Below are positions 1 through 12,000 of a stretch of 64,000 nucleotides of DNA, one piece after another. The position numbers and the translations under genes were made by a program. The notes beneath the pieces are model-generated. The model was not told the DNA's origin. It worked only from the letters and a program-made list of their open reading frames with translations, and searched no databases. The stretch is from NCBI RefSeq assembly GCF_016097555.1, contig NC_054707.1, positions 47,023,692 through 47,087,691 on the forward strand, read 5' to 3'. Position 1 is the first letter of the stretch. The number at the start of each line of letters is the position of its first letter. The stretch is from Gigantopelta aegis. Lineage: Eukaryota; Mollusca; Gastropoda; Neomphalida; Peltospiridae.

Positions 1-206
1 ATAAAGTTGAAAAGCGACCTATTTACTTTTCATCTGAAAATGCTGAAGTATAAACAGGCACTTCTCTTTATAGGAGATGCAGGACGCTCTACGTAGAGCC
101 TGTGATACTTCAGTAGGACCAGATGAAATACACTACGAACTCTTAAAACACTTACCTGAATCAACCTTAATGGTTCTGTTAAATATCTTTAACAAAATCT
201 GGATTT
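1..206 (+). mobile_element. LINE reverse transcriptase fragment
   Basis: This piece matches the reverse-transcriptase entry region of the LINE copy at 47141-47340 almost base for base, including the stretch for VGPDEIHY. It carries an early stop and is cut at both sides: by the window edge, and at 206 by a SINE tail. It is a dead fragment. Confidence 0.85.
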
Positions 207-305
207 CCTCTCTCCTTATCTGTGTGGTCCTTAACCATATGTTTGACACAATATAACCGTAAATAAAATGTGTTGAGTTCGTTGTTAAATAAAACCGTTC
301 TTTCT
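207..305 (+). mobile_element. SINE tail fragment
   Basis: The stretch 'taaccgtaaataaaatgtg' followed by 'gttaaataaaac' and a TTTC-rich end is the 3' tail of the tRNA-derived SINE seen complete at 63392-63728. Only the tail is present, wedged between two LINE pieces. Confidence 0.75.
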
Positions 306-700
306 TTCATTTATTTTAAAGGACTCTCGTCCTCCGTGTGAACAGTGTCAGTGTACACTGACTGTGCGCCACCTTTTCTGGGGTGTGATCATCTCATGCC
401 AATGAAAAATGATATATTTGGCAACAGAATTGTTTTGGAATCTTTTAAATCCATCCAGAATGAATTGTAAAGCTTTAGAAACACTTTGACTTCTATACAA
501 AGTTTATATACTTACCTTATTTATGTATTATATTATACTTTTCACCCACAGCTCCTTACACTGTGGTTTTAAATTATTATATATACATGCATATATAAAT
601 AATACTTTGATATACTTAGGCTACCATTTGGACACTCAATAGCCGTGGTGTATTTTTGTGCTGGGGTGTCGTTAAAACATTCATTCATTCATTCTGTGAC
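306..700 (+). mobile_element. LINE 3' end and 3' UTR (type A)
   Basis: It starts in the C-terminal zinc-finger codons (CEQCQCTLTVRHL-like) and runs through the 3' UTR to the family signature 'gctggggtgtcgttaaaac' and an ATTC tail. The UTR is the variant containing 'cacagctccttacactgtgg' (type A); the full-length copy at 18929 carries a different UTR (type B). Confidence 0.85.
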
Positions 701-735
701 CCGTCAAAAGCGTTGAGCATACCACTAGAGAATTA

Positions 736-983
736 GAAGGAAATGTTTTATTTAACGACGCACACAACACATTTTATGTACGGTTATATGGCGTCGGACA
801 TGTGGTTAAGGATCACACAGATAATGAGAGAGGAAACCCGCTTTCCCCACTTCATGGGCTACTCTTTTCGATTAGCAGCAAAGGACAGGATAGTACATAC
901 CACGGCCTTTGTTACACCAGTTGTGGAGCACTGGCTGTAACGAGAAATAGCCCAGTGGGCTTACCAACGGGAATCGGTCCTAG
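736..983 (-). mobile_element. tRNA-derived SINE copy with target duplication
   Basis: A minus-strand SINE beginning at 736 with the tail 'gttttatttaacgacgcac'. It is flanked by a direct repeat ACTAGAGAATTA at 724-735 and 984-995, which gives exact boundaries. The tRNA-like head is truncated. Open frames here are chance. Confidence 0.8.
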
Positions 984-1095
984 ACTAGAGAATTACGACC
1001 ACGAGAGTAGTACTCGGGCCTGTATAAGAGTCATGACCTACTTTCCGTGACCTTGACCTTGATGACGTCACGGCCTTGTGCCGTGACCTCGTCCT

Positions 1096-3300
1096 ACTGG
1101 CCCTGACCTACTTAGACTGGCACGAAAGAGTATAAAAAGGCTAGATACGGTTTAATTGTCATTCGCTCGCCTAAAACGATTGTTATTCAATCACATCTAC
1201 TACGTCATTGTTAGGAGATTCGTTTGAGATATTTCGTCATTGTTAGAAGAAAGAAGATTCGTTTGGATCATTTTGAGAGATTTTGTCACTGTTAGAAATC
1301 GACTGGATGAAGACTTCATCTGAAANNNNNNNNNNNNNNNNNNNNNNNNNNNNNNNNNNNNNNNNNNNNNNNNNNNNNNNNNNNNNNNNNNNNNNNNNNN
1401 NNNNNNNNNNNNNNNNNNNNNNNNNNNNNNNNNNNNNNNNNNNNNNNNNNNNNNNNNNNNNNNNNNNNNNNNNNNNNNNNNNNNNNNNNNNNNNNNNNNN
1501 NNNNNNNNNNNNNNNNNNNNNNNNNTGCCTTGTCAATGACATTAATCTAGGCACATTCGCATATATTTGTTATTAACAATTCGACTGAACCAGCCTTTAC
1601 GTGATCTACGATTCGCCCGCTATCCTGTCAACGCCAGGTGTATTATTTGCAAGGTCAACGCTCTAGATTAAACAAATATTTTTTTCAGGAAATAAGTGTA
1701 TTTATGATTTTAAAATATTTAGCGGATGAGCATTTGTAATTGGGTTGTAATGTCCCGTTCTACAATATGTCGATAACACAACCGTGTTACAAGCCAGGCG
1801 CAGATCCCGGGTGGGGGGAGTGGTGGGATGACGCTGACAGTCACTGCTCGCACTATCATTTTGGCTTCGGTCATTATCCCATGTTTATATGTTAACTTTA
1901 AATTATTTTGTTGAAGTATTCAACCGACATGTAAACGGTGTTGTCTGATCAGTATCGAATACCATTTTAGCATGGGACCCTGATAAGTCGAGGTACTTAA
2001 TAATTGTATTAATCTATTTTAAAACTGCTTTGTAAATTTATTATAATTATTAGTCAAATTACTTTTTTAATTGTTACTTGAACCAACAATGCAGAAAAAT
2101 CTACATATTTGATGCAATCAAAAGTACACACGTGCTTACAATCGGTCTACCCTCGCCCACTAAACGAAAAAACACAAGTCGTGTTATTTAGTATGTTCAA
2201 GAATAGAAGCGCAAAACGTTATAAAACAAAGTATATAGCTGCAATTTGCTTGGTTGAATTTATATCTTAAAGAAATCAATAAAAAAAAAAGAACTGTTTT
2301 TATGAAAAACATGATCGATTTAGCGGTCAACATTTTGCTACATGGTGTTTAAAAAATATTGCATGCAAGATAAGGTGGGACAAACTTCTTTTTTGTTTTT
2401 TAAATAGGTTTGATTATTTCTAATTGTATTGATCTACATCTTAGTTTACGTTTTCAAATTTTAGCGCCCTTATTTGCTTGCATGAAAAAATGATTGACGT
2501 GTGACCTCACATTTTTACTGACGTCACTCACTAATGCGTAAAAATATACATGCAGGCGACACTTCGATAGATATTTTGGGCATGATCGCCATAAATTACG
2601 AAAACTACAAATGTCATACGGTACGTGTGTTTTTGACCTATTTTGGTTCCTGTGTAGAAAAACTAATTTTTAAGGTAACAAATAATTGGATATACATAAA
2701 AATTTCTTAGCTATTTGACTGTCTACACATCTTACAGACTTAGAAAGTAAACAAACGGTAGGTACTTTAAAAAGAGGTGAAATCCTAAATGACACGACTT
2801 AATAGAGACAACGACTCAACAGGGGTGAGAGTATAACGCGTTTATAATGTTTGAATGACGTCAGTCTTTGAATGACGTTGCATACAAGAACAACTGCTTC
2901 CGTTTTTAGAAGGCAGGAAACTTTCAATGTAAAATTGTTATTTATTTCACCGTGTTTGAAGAAAGAACGATTTTCAAAAAGTACCATTTGTTAAAACGTT
3001 ATATTTGTCCACCACTGCAAACACATAGATCTTCAAACTAAATCAGTATAAGAAAATTAACTTACTATTTTCAAGTCTTGATCCAGTCGATTTCTAACAG
3101 TGACAAAATCTCTCAAAATGATCCAAATGAATCTTCTTCTAACAATGACGAAATATCTCAAACGAATCTCCTAACAATGACGTAGTAGATGTGATCGAAT
3201 ATCAATCGTTTTCGGCGAGCGAATGACAATGAAACCGTATCTAGCCTTTTTATACTCTTTCGTGCCACTCTAAGTAGGTCAGGGCCGGGTTAGTAGGACG
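1096..3300. repeat. Long inverted repeat with convergent TATA boxes
   Basis: Arms of about 230 bp at 1096-1325 and 3066-3300 are inverted copies of each other at roughly 90 percent. Each carries TATAAAA (1131-1137 on +, 3248-3254 on -) followed by matching sequence, so both would fire inward. The arms resemble LTR U3/R regions in opposite orientation, or a foldback transposon. The left arm abuts the assembly gap, so a misjoin cannot be excluded. The interior 1526-3065 is AT-rich and shows no recognisable gene. Confidence 0.65.
1326..1525. other. Assembly gap, 200 N
   Basis: Exactly 200 N, a conventional placeholder for a gap of unknown size. Reading frames across it are artefacts. Confidence 0.99.
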
Positions 3301-3399
3301 TTGCACACGGCACAGTAGGCCAGTCTAAGTAGGTCAAGGTCAGTCTAAGTAGGTCAAGGACAGGCCTTGGTACTACTCACATGCACATTTAAATGCAGG

Positions 3400-3729
3400 T
3401 TGATTGAATGTTTGTTTAACGACACCCCAGCACAAAAATACATATCGGCTATTGGGTGTCACAAATGGTAAGTATATGAACATATTTATATACACTCATG
3501 TAAAACCACAGTGTAAGGAGCTGGGGGGGGGGGGGGGGAGTATAATACAATATATAAAATCAAGTTAAGTATATCTTAAAATTTTGTATAGAAGTCAAAG
3601 TGTTTTAAAAACTTTACAATTAACATTGGATGGAATTTAAATGATTCCAAAACATTTCTGTTGCCAAATATATCATTTCTTGTCGGCTTGAGATGATCAC
3701 ACTCCACCAAAATGTGCCGCACAGTCAGT
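3400..3729 (-). mobile_element. 5'-truncated LINE 3' end (type A) with TSD
   Basis: A 330-bp insertion holding the 3' UTR and last codons of the LINE on the minus strand, interrupted by a run of 17 G. The direct repeat ATTTAAATGCAGG at 3387-3399 is found again at 3730-3742, so this is a clean 5'-truncated retrotransposition event. Confidence 0.88.
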
Positions 3730-3742
3730 ATTTAAATGCAGG

Positions 3743-5140
3743 CGAACCTTGAAGTATCAAATAAACTGTTCTTTAATTATTTGCAATTTAAGTACACAAA
3801 TATAATCCATGCAACCAAATAATCGGTTGCCTAGGCAAAATCATGTGTTCAACCGATTACAGGCTACATAAGATTTTAAAATACTGTACCCTGGTGCGCC
3901 ATGAAATGATTACAATATAAAAAGCATTTTGACAACTTGCTTCTGTGCATTTATAGAAACATTTAGTTGAATGAATAATAAATGGAATATTATAACATCA
4001 TGTACAAATGTGAAATACAAGCTCGAATGCACTTTTAAAAAAGTAGTGTGTTCGCTATGAACGGATATCGTCAAACGTATACGCTTGATTCGTCGCCTGT
4101 GCCGCCATAGCTCGGCAAAGTACAAACGACAGCCTGTTGTCAGTTTCAGTTAACACTTGCGTTTGTCGATTTCAAATTGTAGGGTTCGTCTCAAAAAATT
4201 AAAACAGAAGTCTTGCGCGGTACGAGTCTTTAGTTAAAACCGGTTTGATCTTGACAACGTATTATCGACAGTCGTACCTTCCTATTTCAGAATTGATCTT
4301 TTATAAAGTGTTAGTAGAATTTAATTCTACTAACACATTAATAATGTATATATTTTAAAAATAAAATATACTAAAGTAGACAATGAACGTTTTCACTTCC
4401 TAATTTTACGTGGTAAAATCGACAAATTCAAATAAATATTATTTCGTTTCGAAAGGGTAGTTGGGGGGGGGGGGGGGTTGACGGCATCAAAGATAAAGCA
4501 TATTGATTTAATAATCATCCTACCCCATATAACCGTAAATAAAATGTGATGAGTGCGTCGTTAAATAAAACATATCCTATCCTTCCTTCCATCTGCTATT
4601 GGATGTCTAACATTTGGTAATTTTGACATAATCTTCGAGGAATCGGGTGCATGTGCAGGAGGGTATTGGAGGTCGAAACCCTTACTTGTCCAAGCTCAAC
4701 ACAGTCTATAACCCAACCCCGCAGAAATCCCCGCTACCATTTTTATTTTTTTTAGCAAGGGATCGTTTATTGTACCATCCCACAGACAGGATATCGCATA
4801 CCATCGCATAATATGCCTACTGATGGGGATCGATCCTAGACTGACCGCGCATTTCCCCAAAACACCTTTTTAGGTCTGAGTAATGAATAAAAATGTCTTA
4901 AAAAATGTTACGTAAATCGAACACAGTACCCTCTTCCTCTACCCCTACGTAATTAGTAACACCCCCTTACATGTAACGCGTATGCCAACAGCTGGCTACT
5001 GTCAACATTTTAAGGCAAATCCCCAACTCACCGACCCCTGGAAAGGCGTTGTACCATACCTCTATGGATATAAAAATGTTTTGGAGATATGAGACGACCC
5101 CTCAATCAACACAGTTAAATTTGTTCAAAAATTGCGAAAT
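3743..5140. other. Unassigned with SINE remnants
   Basis: No gene seen. There is a G run near 4465-4478, a SINE tail on + at about 4515-4580 and a decayed minus-strand SINE body at about 4595-4855 (signature 'gatggggatcgatcc'). Confidence 0.5.
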
Positions 5141-5142
5141 CT

Positions 5143-5365
5143 CACGTGATCTCTTGTTGGGAAATTCTATACTTGTGATAAGCCAATGAAAACCGAGATC
5201 GGTACGAGTCCGTCAGAAGTGTTCCACTTTCAAAATCATGGCTTTTGTTTTTGACCTGGATAAGCCAGCGTAGTGAAACCAATGCGGAGTGCGGCGTCAT
5301 ATATGAACCAAACGTAATTGGATTTTCTGTTCTATATGCTTAAATAATAAAAATATTCCATGGAA
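5143..5365 (+). repeat. Dispersed repeat R1, copy 1
   Basis: About 220 bp starting 'tcacgtgatctcttgttggg' recurs in the same orientation at 15716-15915 with small indels. It includes shared blocks such as 'accgagatcggtacgag' and 'ttggattttctgttctatat'. No coding frame and no terminal repeats are visible. It may be a duplicated regulatory region or an unrecognised low-copy element. Confidence 0.7.
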
Positions 5366-5787
5366 TGTCATTTTAAATATCATATGCATTCTGTGTACTG
5401 ACGCGTCCCGTGATTCGGTAAAAACTGTATTTTGCGTATTTATAACCAACAAGTTATAATGGCGATTGACAAGTAACGTGTGTCATCTCGTGCAATGTCA
5501 ACGCACCGACTTTATAATTATACGACTTCACTCACACCAGGAAGTGTGTGATTACATTGGTATCGTGTAGCGTCGCCTATACATTCACGTTATTTCTGGT
5601 TTTTGCCACATTTATTTCAGGTGTTTAAACTTGCTGTAAACAAAACAGAGAGGACATTAAACTGGTGTGAAATTGTGGATCAACTTTTAAACATTTGAAT
5701 CGAAATAAATAAAGTTTTATCCTCATGATAGCTGTATTTAAATGCGGTCCGACGGAGGATGAAATTCGTGATTGTGGATGTTAAAGT

Positions 5788-6220
5788 TTGTTTTGTTTAA
5801 CGACACCGCTAGAGCACATTGATTATTTAATAATTGGCTATTTGATGTCAAACAGTTGGTAATGTTAACATAGTCTTAGAGAGGAAACCCGCTACATTTT
5901 TCCATTAGTGGCAAGGGATCTTTTATATGCATCATACCACAGACAGGATAGTACATACCACGGCCTTTGATATATCAGTCGTGGTGCACTGTGTGCAACA
6001 AGATTTAATATTATTTGGGCTCACCGACGGGGATCGATCCAAACCCGACCGCGCATCAGGCGATCACTTTACAAATGAACTACGTCCATGCATGCAGATT
6101 GTTCAGTGTTCCTCGTATCCATTTGTTTGAGTCCTTAAACCATATGTTAGGCGCAACATTATCAATAATTAAAATAATGATGAGTGCGTCGTTAAATAAA
6201 ATATTTCTTTCTTTCCATTT
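5788..6220 (-). mobile_element. Second SINE family copy plus SINE tail
   Basis: From 5788 to about 6085 lies a minus-strand SINE of the family whose tRNA-like head reads, on its own strand, through a B-box-like GGATCGATCCC and a 'gcgcggtcgg' segment. Its tail contains 'ggctatttgatgtcaaac'. A plus-strand tail of the first SINE family follows at about 6125-6220. Confidence 0.65.
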
Positions 6221-6229
6221 GAACGTTTG

Positions 6230-7110
6230 CAACTGTATAATTATTGAATTGGTTTAATATACTTTAATATTTAAGAATATCATCAGTTCCATCTACATAC
6301 CTTTGTTTCACACCCAACAGACGATGTGTTTTGCGAGTCGGAGCACAAGCGTGCGAGACAGGGGCAACACATCAAATTCGGGGGGAAAGGTATACAGATA
6401 AGCGGGCAAAATATGCTAACCTGAGAGATTTTTGCCATGTATTTCCATCGTTCTACCCTAAAAATTAGTTGTAATCCATGTAATAATGTACAGTGATGTG
6501 TCTGCAACCCTATATAGGCTGTGTGTTAGTAATGCTAATATGAATTATTGCTGTAATTCGGGTAACAGCCAGCCACTACAAAAATGGGATCCCATATGCC
6601 TATGTGCTGGGGTGTCATTAAACATTAATTCTTTAATTTCTTAGTATGCATCTAGATATGTAAACAGTATTCACGTCGCGGCTGTTGGAGGTGGAAATCA
6701 AGTGGATTAAAAACAAATGCATATGGTTTGTGCCATGCATGAGATAATGGCCACAAGTGATATAAGGACTGAATACCCCCTCCAATATTTGTATTTATTA
6801 CATACCTATTCAATCTTACTATAGTGATAAAGGCCTTTTGAAACCGTGTAATAAATTCACCCTGTATTGCACAAAAATGCAATCTGGACCGGAACTTTTA
6901 AATGGGGAATTCCCTTTTTCTTTTTACTGCAGTGTGTCTTTTATTTACTTACGTCACAAACGATGTCATATCGTATTTGAAACATTACACAAGGCTTCCG
7001 CAGAGTATGATTCTTGACGTTAAATGAATCCATCAAAGGAATTTTGATCATAGATTTAACAAAGTGTTTTTATGACGTCAAATTAAAAACAGTTTTTGTA
7101 AAACATAAAA
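6230..7110. other. Unassigned, LINE tail scrap at 6603-6635
   Basis: No gene recognised. A short LINE 3' signature 'gtgctggggtgtcattaaac' lies at about 6600-6620. Confidence 0.45.
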
Positions 7111-7117
7111 GAAGGTA

Positions 7118-7785
7118 TGTAATAAATACAGACCTTCACATACGTTATTTTCGCTTCCTATTTATTGCACTCGTTTATTTTGCGAAAGAAAATACCACTC
7201 GACCGCTACGCGGTCTCGTGGTATATATTCTTCGCAAAATAAACTCGTAGAACAGGGGCGGCGGCCGCCCCAAAATTTCGACCAAAAAACATCACCTTTA
7301 ATTTTTGGGTGTGAGGTCGGGATCGGGACATGATTTGGGTAAAGATTACAAGCACCCTGTGCGATGTAGTGATTATTTTGTTAATAACACTTTAATTAGA
7401 TGATGTAATTTCAGATGTCAAATATTGACTTTATCCGACGCGGGAACAGTGCCATTCCTGGTGAGACATTTGGTGCTCCGAAAATTAGCGCGGTGTTAAT
7501 TTTTAACTAGTCAACAACAACAACAAACATCGGGGAAATTGTGAAACATGTGAATTTAGTTTTCCTAAGAGATCATTTGGTCAGAAAAATCCCGAGAAGC
7601 GTTCCTTCAATGCGCAGTGGTTTAAGCTACATCCATGGATTCATTAAGACGAGGTAATTCATTGAATAGGTTGTTGCGGATAACCAGATACCGACCGCAA
7701 CCGCCTCCCCAATATTAATTTGCTTCCGACGCCCTTGGCAATAAATAGGAAGCGAAAACAACGTATGTGAAGTTCTGTATATATA
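7118..7785. repeat. Inverted-repeat element with internal hairpin
   Basis: About 48 bp at 7118-7165 (including 'tttcgcttcctatttattgc') is repeated inverted at 7737-7785, giving an element of about 670 bp. A separate, near-perfect hairpin lies at 7168-7250: arms 'ttattttgcgaaagaa' and 'ttcttcgcaaaataa' around a core where CGACCGC pairs with GCGGTCT. It looks like a non-autonomous DNA element holding or abutting a small palindromic MITE. No frame worth calling. Confidence 0.55.
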
Positions 7786-8267
7786 TTGGCTCAGGGGTTG
7801 CACATCTCTACACAATCATCATAACACATTGCTTGTAATGAGCAGGAGGAGGGAATCAAGAAAACAAAACATATTTCCTGTCTAGACCATGCATATGTTG
7901 CAATTACAATATTGTTACACACCTAATATAGCGGAGATTGAAATGTCACGTGACGTAAATGAATAAACTACTGTTTAACTAGCTAAGCAAACGAATCACA
8001 ATAACCGTTAATTAAAACAACCAACAACAATATAGTTAATCATTTATTTCAAAGTACAAAACATATAAATGTTTTTTGTTTCTTTTTTCTGATGCATTTA
8101 AGTAGGCTAATAAGTTTCACTTGAGGCCTGAAACATAAAATACATGTATTTTTAAACACGATACACAAACAACAGCAAAATTAAAATTATTTTTGGTGTA
8201 TGAAAACATTTAAATTAGAATATAGTACAAACACGTAACAGTTCATTGATCACTTTGATCTTCTTAA

Positions 8268-8872
8268 AGGGACATTCCTGAGTTTGCTGCAGCGTTTTAA
8301 GATACTTACATATTAAATATATTTTCTTCTTTAGAATATTAGTGGCTGTATATTAAAAGTGTTTCTGATCGTTCTAATATTTGTACTAGGTTAACTTTCG
8401 TTACATGTCCGAAAAAATTTTGTTTCATACATACGAAATTATTTGAAAACAAAATCCAGTTTGGGCTTCTTACAAATATTAAAGGGACATTCCTGAGTTT
8501 GCTGCATTGTAAGATGTTTCCGACTAATAAAATATTTTTACGATTAAACGTACATATTAAATATAGGTTCTTGTTTAGAATATCAGTGTCTGTATATTGA
8601 ATGTGTTTCTGGTCGTCGTAAAAGCCACTAATATTTTATGCAGAAAAATATATTTGAAATGAATTACATTTGTTAAAAAGTCTCTGTTAGTCGGTAACGT
8701 CTTAAAAAGTGCAGCAAACTCTGGAATGTCCCTTTAAGACGACCAGAAACACATTGAATATACAGACACTAATGCTCTAAACAAGAAAATATATTTAATA
8801 TGTAAGTTTAATCGTAGAAATATTTTATTAGTCGGAAACATTTTGCAATGGAGCAAACTCGGGAATGTCCCT
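8268..8872 (+). mobile_element. TTAA MITE, split by a second copy
   Basis: The outer element begins AGGGACATTCCTGAGTTTGC after TTAA (8264-8267) and ends with the inverted sequence before 8872, where the right TTAA has decayed to TTAC. It is interrupted at its internal TTAA by another copy of the same family (8483-8733). It is non-coding, about 354 bp without the insert. Confidence 0.85.
8483..8733 (+). mobile_element. TTAA MITE nested inside another
   Basis: A 251-bp palindromic element with AGGGACATTCC ends and TTAA duplicated at 8479-8482 and 8734-8737. The empty site can be read from sister copies, for example the one at 51099, which have 'aaatattaagacgacc' uninterrupted. TTAA specificity is thus demonstrated within the window, and is the target preference of piggyBac-type transposases. 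Confidence 0.9.
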
Positions 8873-9065
8873 TTACGAGTTGTTCTAATACAAGTGTACT
8901 ATGTCTAATAATGTGTTGAATATCTAGGTTTATTATAAGAATGTAACTATTCACTGTCCATTTCCATCTTTTCAGAGTATTGAAATTCGTAATTGTAGTG
9001 GTTCACACGTAAGTATTATTCGAATCATTACTACAAAAATCGTACCATGAAAACGCCCCTTTATG

Positions 9066-12000
9066 GAAAATACATACATAGGGTTTACATAGTCAAATAC
9101 ACTATCCTGAGTTTGCTGCCATTGTAAGCTGTTTTCGACTCACGGCGACTAAAATGATGCATTACACACAATATATATATATTAGTTTTATGTATAGTTC
9201 ATGTGTGCTGATATTTGTAGGAGTCACTGTTGATTTTCTTCCTAATACATACATAGGGTTTACATAGTCAAATACACTATCCTGAGTTTGCTGCCATTGT
9301 AAGCTGTTTTCGACTCACGGCGACTAAAATGATGCATTACACACAATATATATATATTAGTTTTATGTATAGTTCATGTGTGCTGATATTTGTAGGAGTC
9401 ACTGTTGATTTTCTTCCTAATACATACATAGGGTTTACATAGTCAAATACACTATCCTGAGTTTGCTGCCATTGTAAGCTGTTTTCGACTCACGGCGACT
9501 AAAATGATGCATTACACACAATATATATATATTAGTTTTATGTATAGTTCATGTGTGCTGATATTTGTAGGAGTCACTGTTGATTTTCTTCCTAATACAT
9601 ACATAGGGTTTACATAGTCAAATACACTATCCTGAGTTTGCTGCCATTGTAAGCTGTTTTCGACTCACGGCGACTAAAATGATGCATTACACACAATATA
9701 TATATATTAGTTTTATGTATAGTTCATGTGTGCTGATATTTGTAGGAGTCACTGTTGATTTTCTTCCTAATACATACATAGGGTTTACATAGTCAAATAC
9801 ACTATCCTGAGTTTGCTGCCATTGTAAGCTGTTTTCGACTCACGGCGACTAAAATGATGTTTTATGTATAGTTCATTACACACAATATATATTTACATAG
9901 TCAAATACACTATCCTGTTTTATGTATAGTTTTTCATGTGTGCTGATATTTGTAGTAGTCACTGTTGATTTTCTTCCTAATACATACATAGGGTTTACAT
10001 AGTCAAATACACTATCCTGAGTTTGCTGCCATTGTAAGCTGTTTTCGACTCACGGCGACTAAAATGATGCATTACACACAATATATATATATTAGTTTTA
10101 TGTATAGTTCATGTGTGCTGATATTTGTAGGAGTCACTGTTGATTTTCTTCCTAATACATACATAGGGTTTACATAGTCAAATACACTATCCTGAGTTTG
10201 CTGCCATTGTAAGCTGTTTTCGACTCACGGCGACTAAAATGATGCATTACACACAATATATATATATTAGTTTTATGTATAGTTCATGTGTGCTGATATT
10301 TGTAGGAGTCACTGTTGATTTTCTTCCTAATACATACATAGGGTTTACATAGTCAAATACACTATCCTGAGTTTGCTGCCATTGTAAGCTGTTTTCGACT
10401 CACGGCGACTAAAATGATGCATTACACACAATATATATATATTAGTTTTATGTATAGTTCATGTGTGCTGATATTTGTAGGAGTCACTGTTGATTTTCTT
10501 CCTAATACATACATAGGGTTTACATAGTCAAATACACTATCCTGAGTTTGCTGCCATTGTAAGCTGTTTTCGACTCACGGCGACTAAAATGATGCATTAC
10601 ACACAATATATATATATTAGTTTTATGTATAGTTCATGTGTGCTGATATTTGTAGGAGTCACTGTTGATTTTCTTCCTAATACATACATAGGGTTTACAT
10701 AGTCAAATACACTATCCTGAGTTTGCTGCCATTGTAAGCTGTTTTCGACTCACGGCGACTAAAATGATGCATTACACACAATATATATATATTAGTTTTA
10801 TGTATAGTTCATGTGTGCTGATATTTGTAGGAGTCACTGTTGATTTTCTTCCTAATACATACATAGGGTTTACATAGTCAAATACACTATCCTGAGTTTG
10901 CTGCCATTGTAAGCTGTTTTCGACTCACGGCGACTAAAATGATGCATTACACACAATATATATATTAGTTTTATGTATAGTTCATGTGTGCTGATATTTG
11001 TAGGAGTCACTGTTGATTTTCTTCCTAATACATACATAGGGTTTACATAGTCAAATACACTATCCTGAGTTTGCTGCCATTGTAAGCTGTTTTCGACTCA
11101 CGGCGACTAAAATGATGCATTACACACAATATATATATATTAGTTTTATGTATAGTTCATGTGTGCTGATATTTGTAGGAGTCACTGTTGATTTTCTTCC
11201 TAATACATACATAGGGTTTACATAGTCAAATACACTATCCTGAGTTTGCTGCCATTGTAAGCTGTTTTCGACTCACGGCGACTAAAATGATGCATTACAC
11301 ACAATATATATATATTAGTTTTATGTATAGTTCATGTGTGCTGATATTTGTAGGAGTCACTGTTGATTTTCTTCCTAATACATACATAGGGTTTACATAG
11401 TCAAATACACTATCCTGAGTTTGCTGCCATTGTAAGCTGTTTTCGACTCACGGCGACTAAAATGATGCATTACACACAATATATATATATTAGTTTTATG
11501 TATAGTTCATGTGTGCTGATATTTGTAGGAGTCACTGTTGATTTTCTTCCTAATACATACATAGGGTTTACATAGTCAAATACACTATCCTGAGTTTGCT
11601 GCCATTGTAAGCTGTTTTCGACTCACGGCGACTAAAATGATGCATTACACACAATATATATATATTAGTTTTATGTATAGTTCATGTGTGCTGATATTTG
11701 TAGGAGTCACTGTTGATTTTCTTCCTAATACATACATAGGGTTTACATAGTCAAATACACTATCCTGAGTTTGCTGCCATTGTAAGCTGTTTTCGACTCA
11801 CGGCGACTAAAATGATGCATTACACACAATATATATATATTAGTTTTATGTATAGTTCATGTGTGCTGATATTTGTAGGAGTCACTGTTGATTTTCTTCC
11901 TAATACATACATAGGGTTTACATAGTCAAATACACTATCCTGAGTTTGCTGCCATTGTAAGCTGTTTTCGACTCACGGCGACTAAAATGATGCATTACAC

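Noticed and set aside
743..1050. Open frames in and beside the SINE
   Set aside because: The frames follow SINE sequence bounded by a 12-bp target duplication. The same frames recur in every SINE copy and none is shared by an independent protein.
1243..1576. Frames of about 100 codons across 1243-1576
   Set aside because: They are mostly unknown bases from the N gap.
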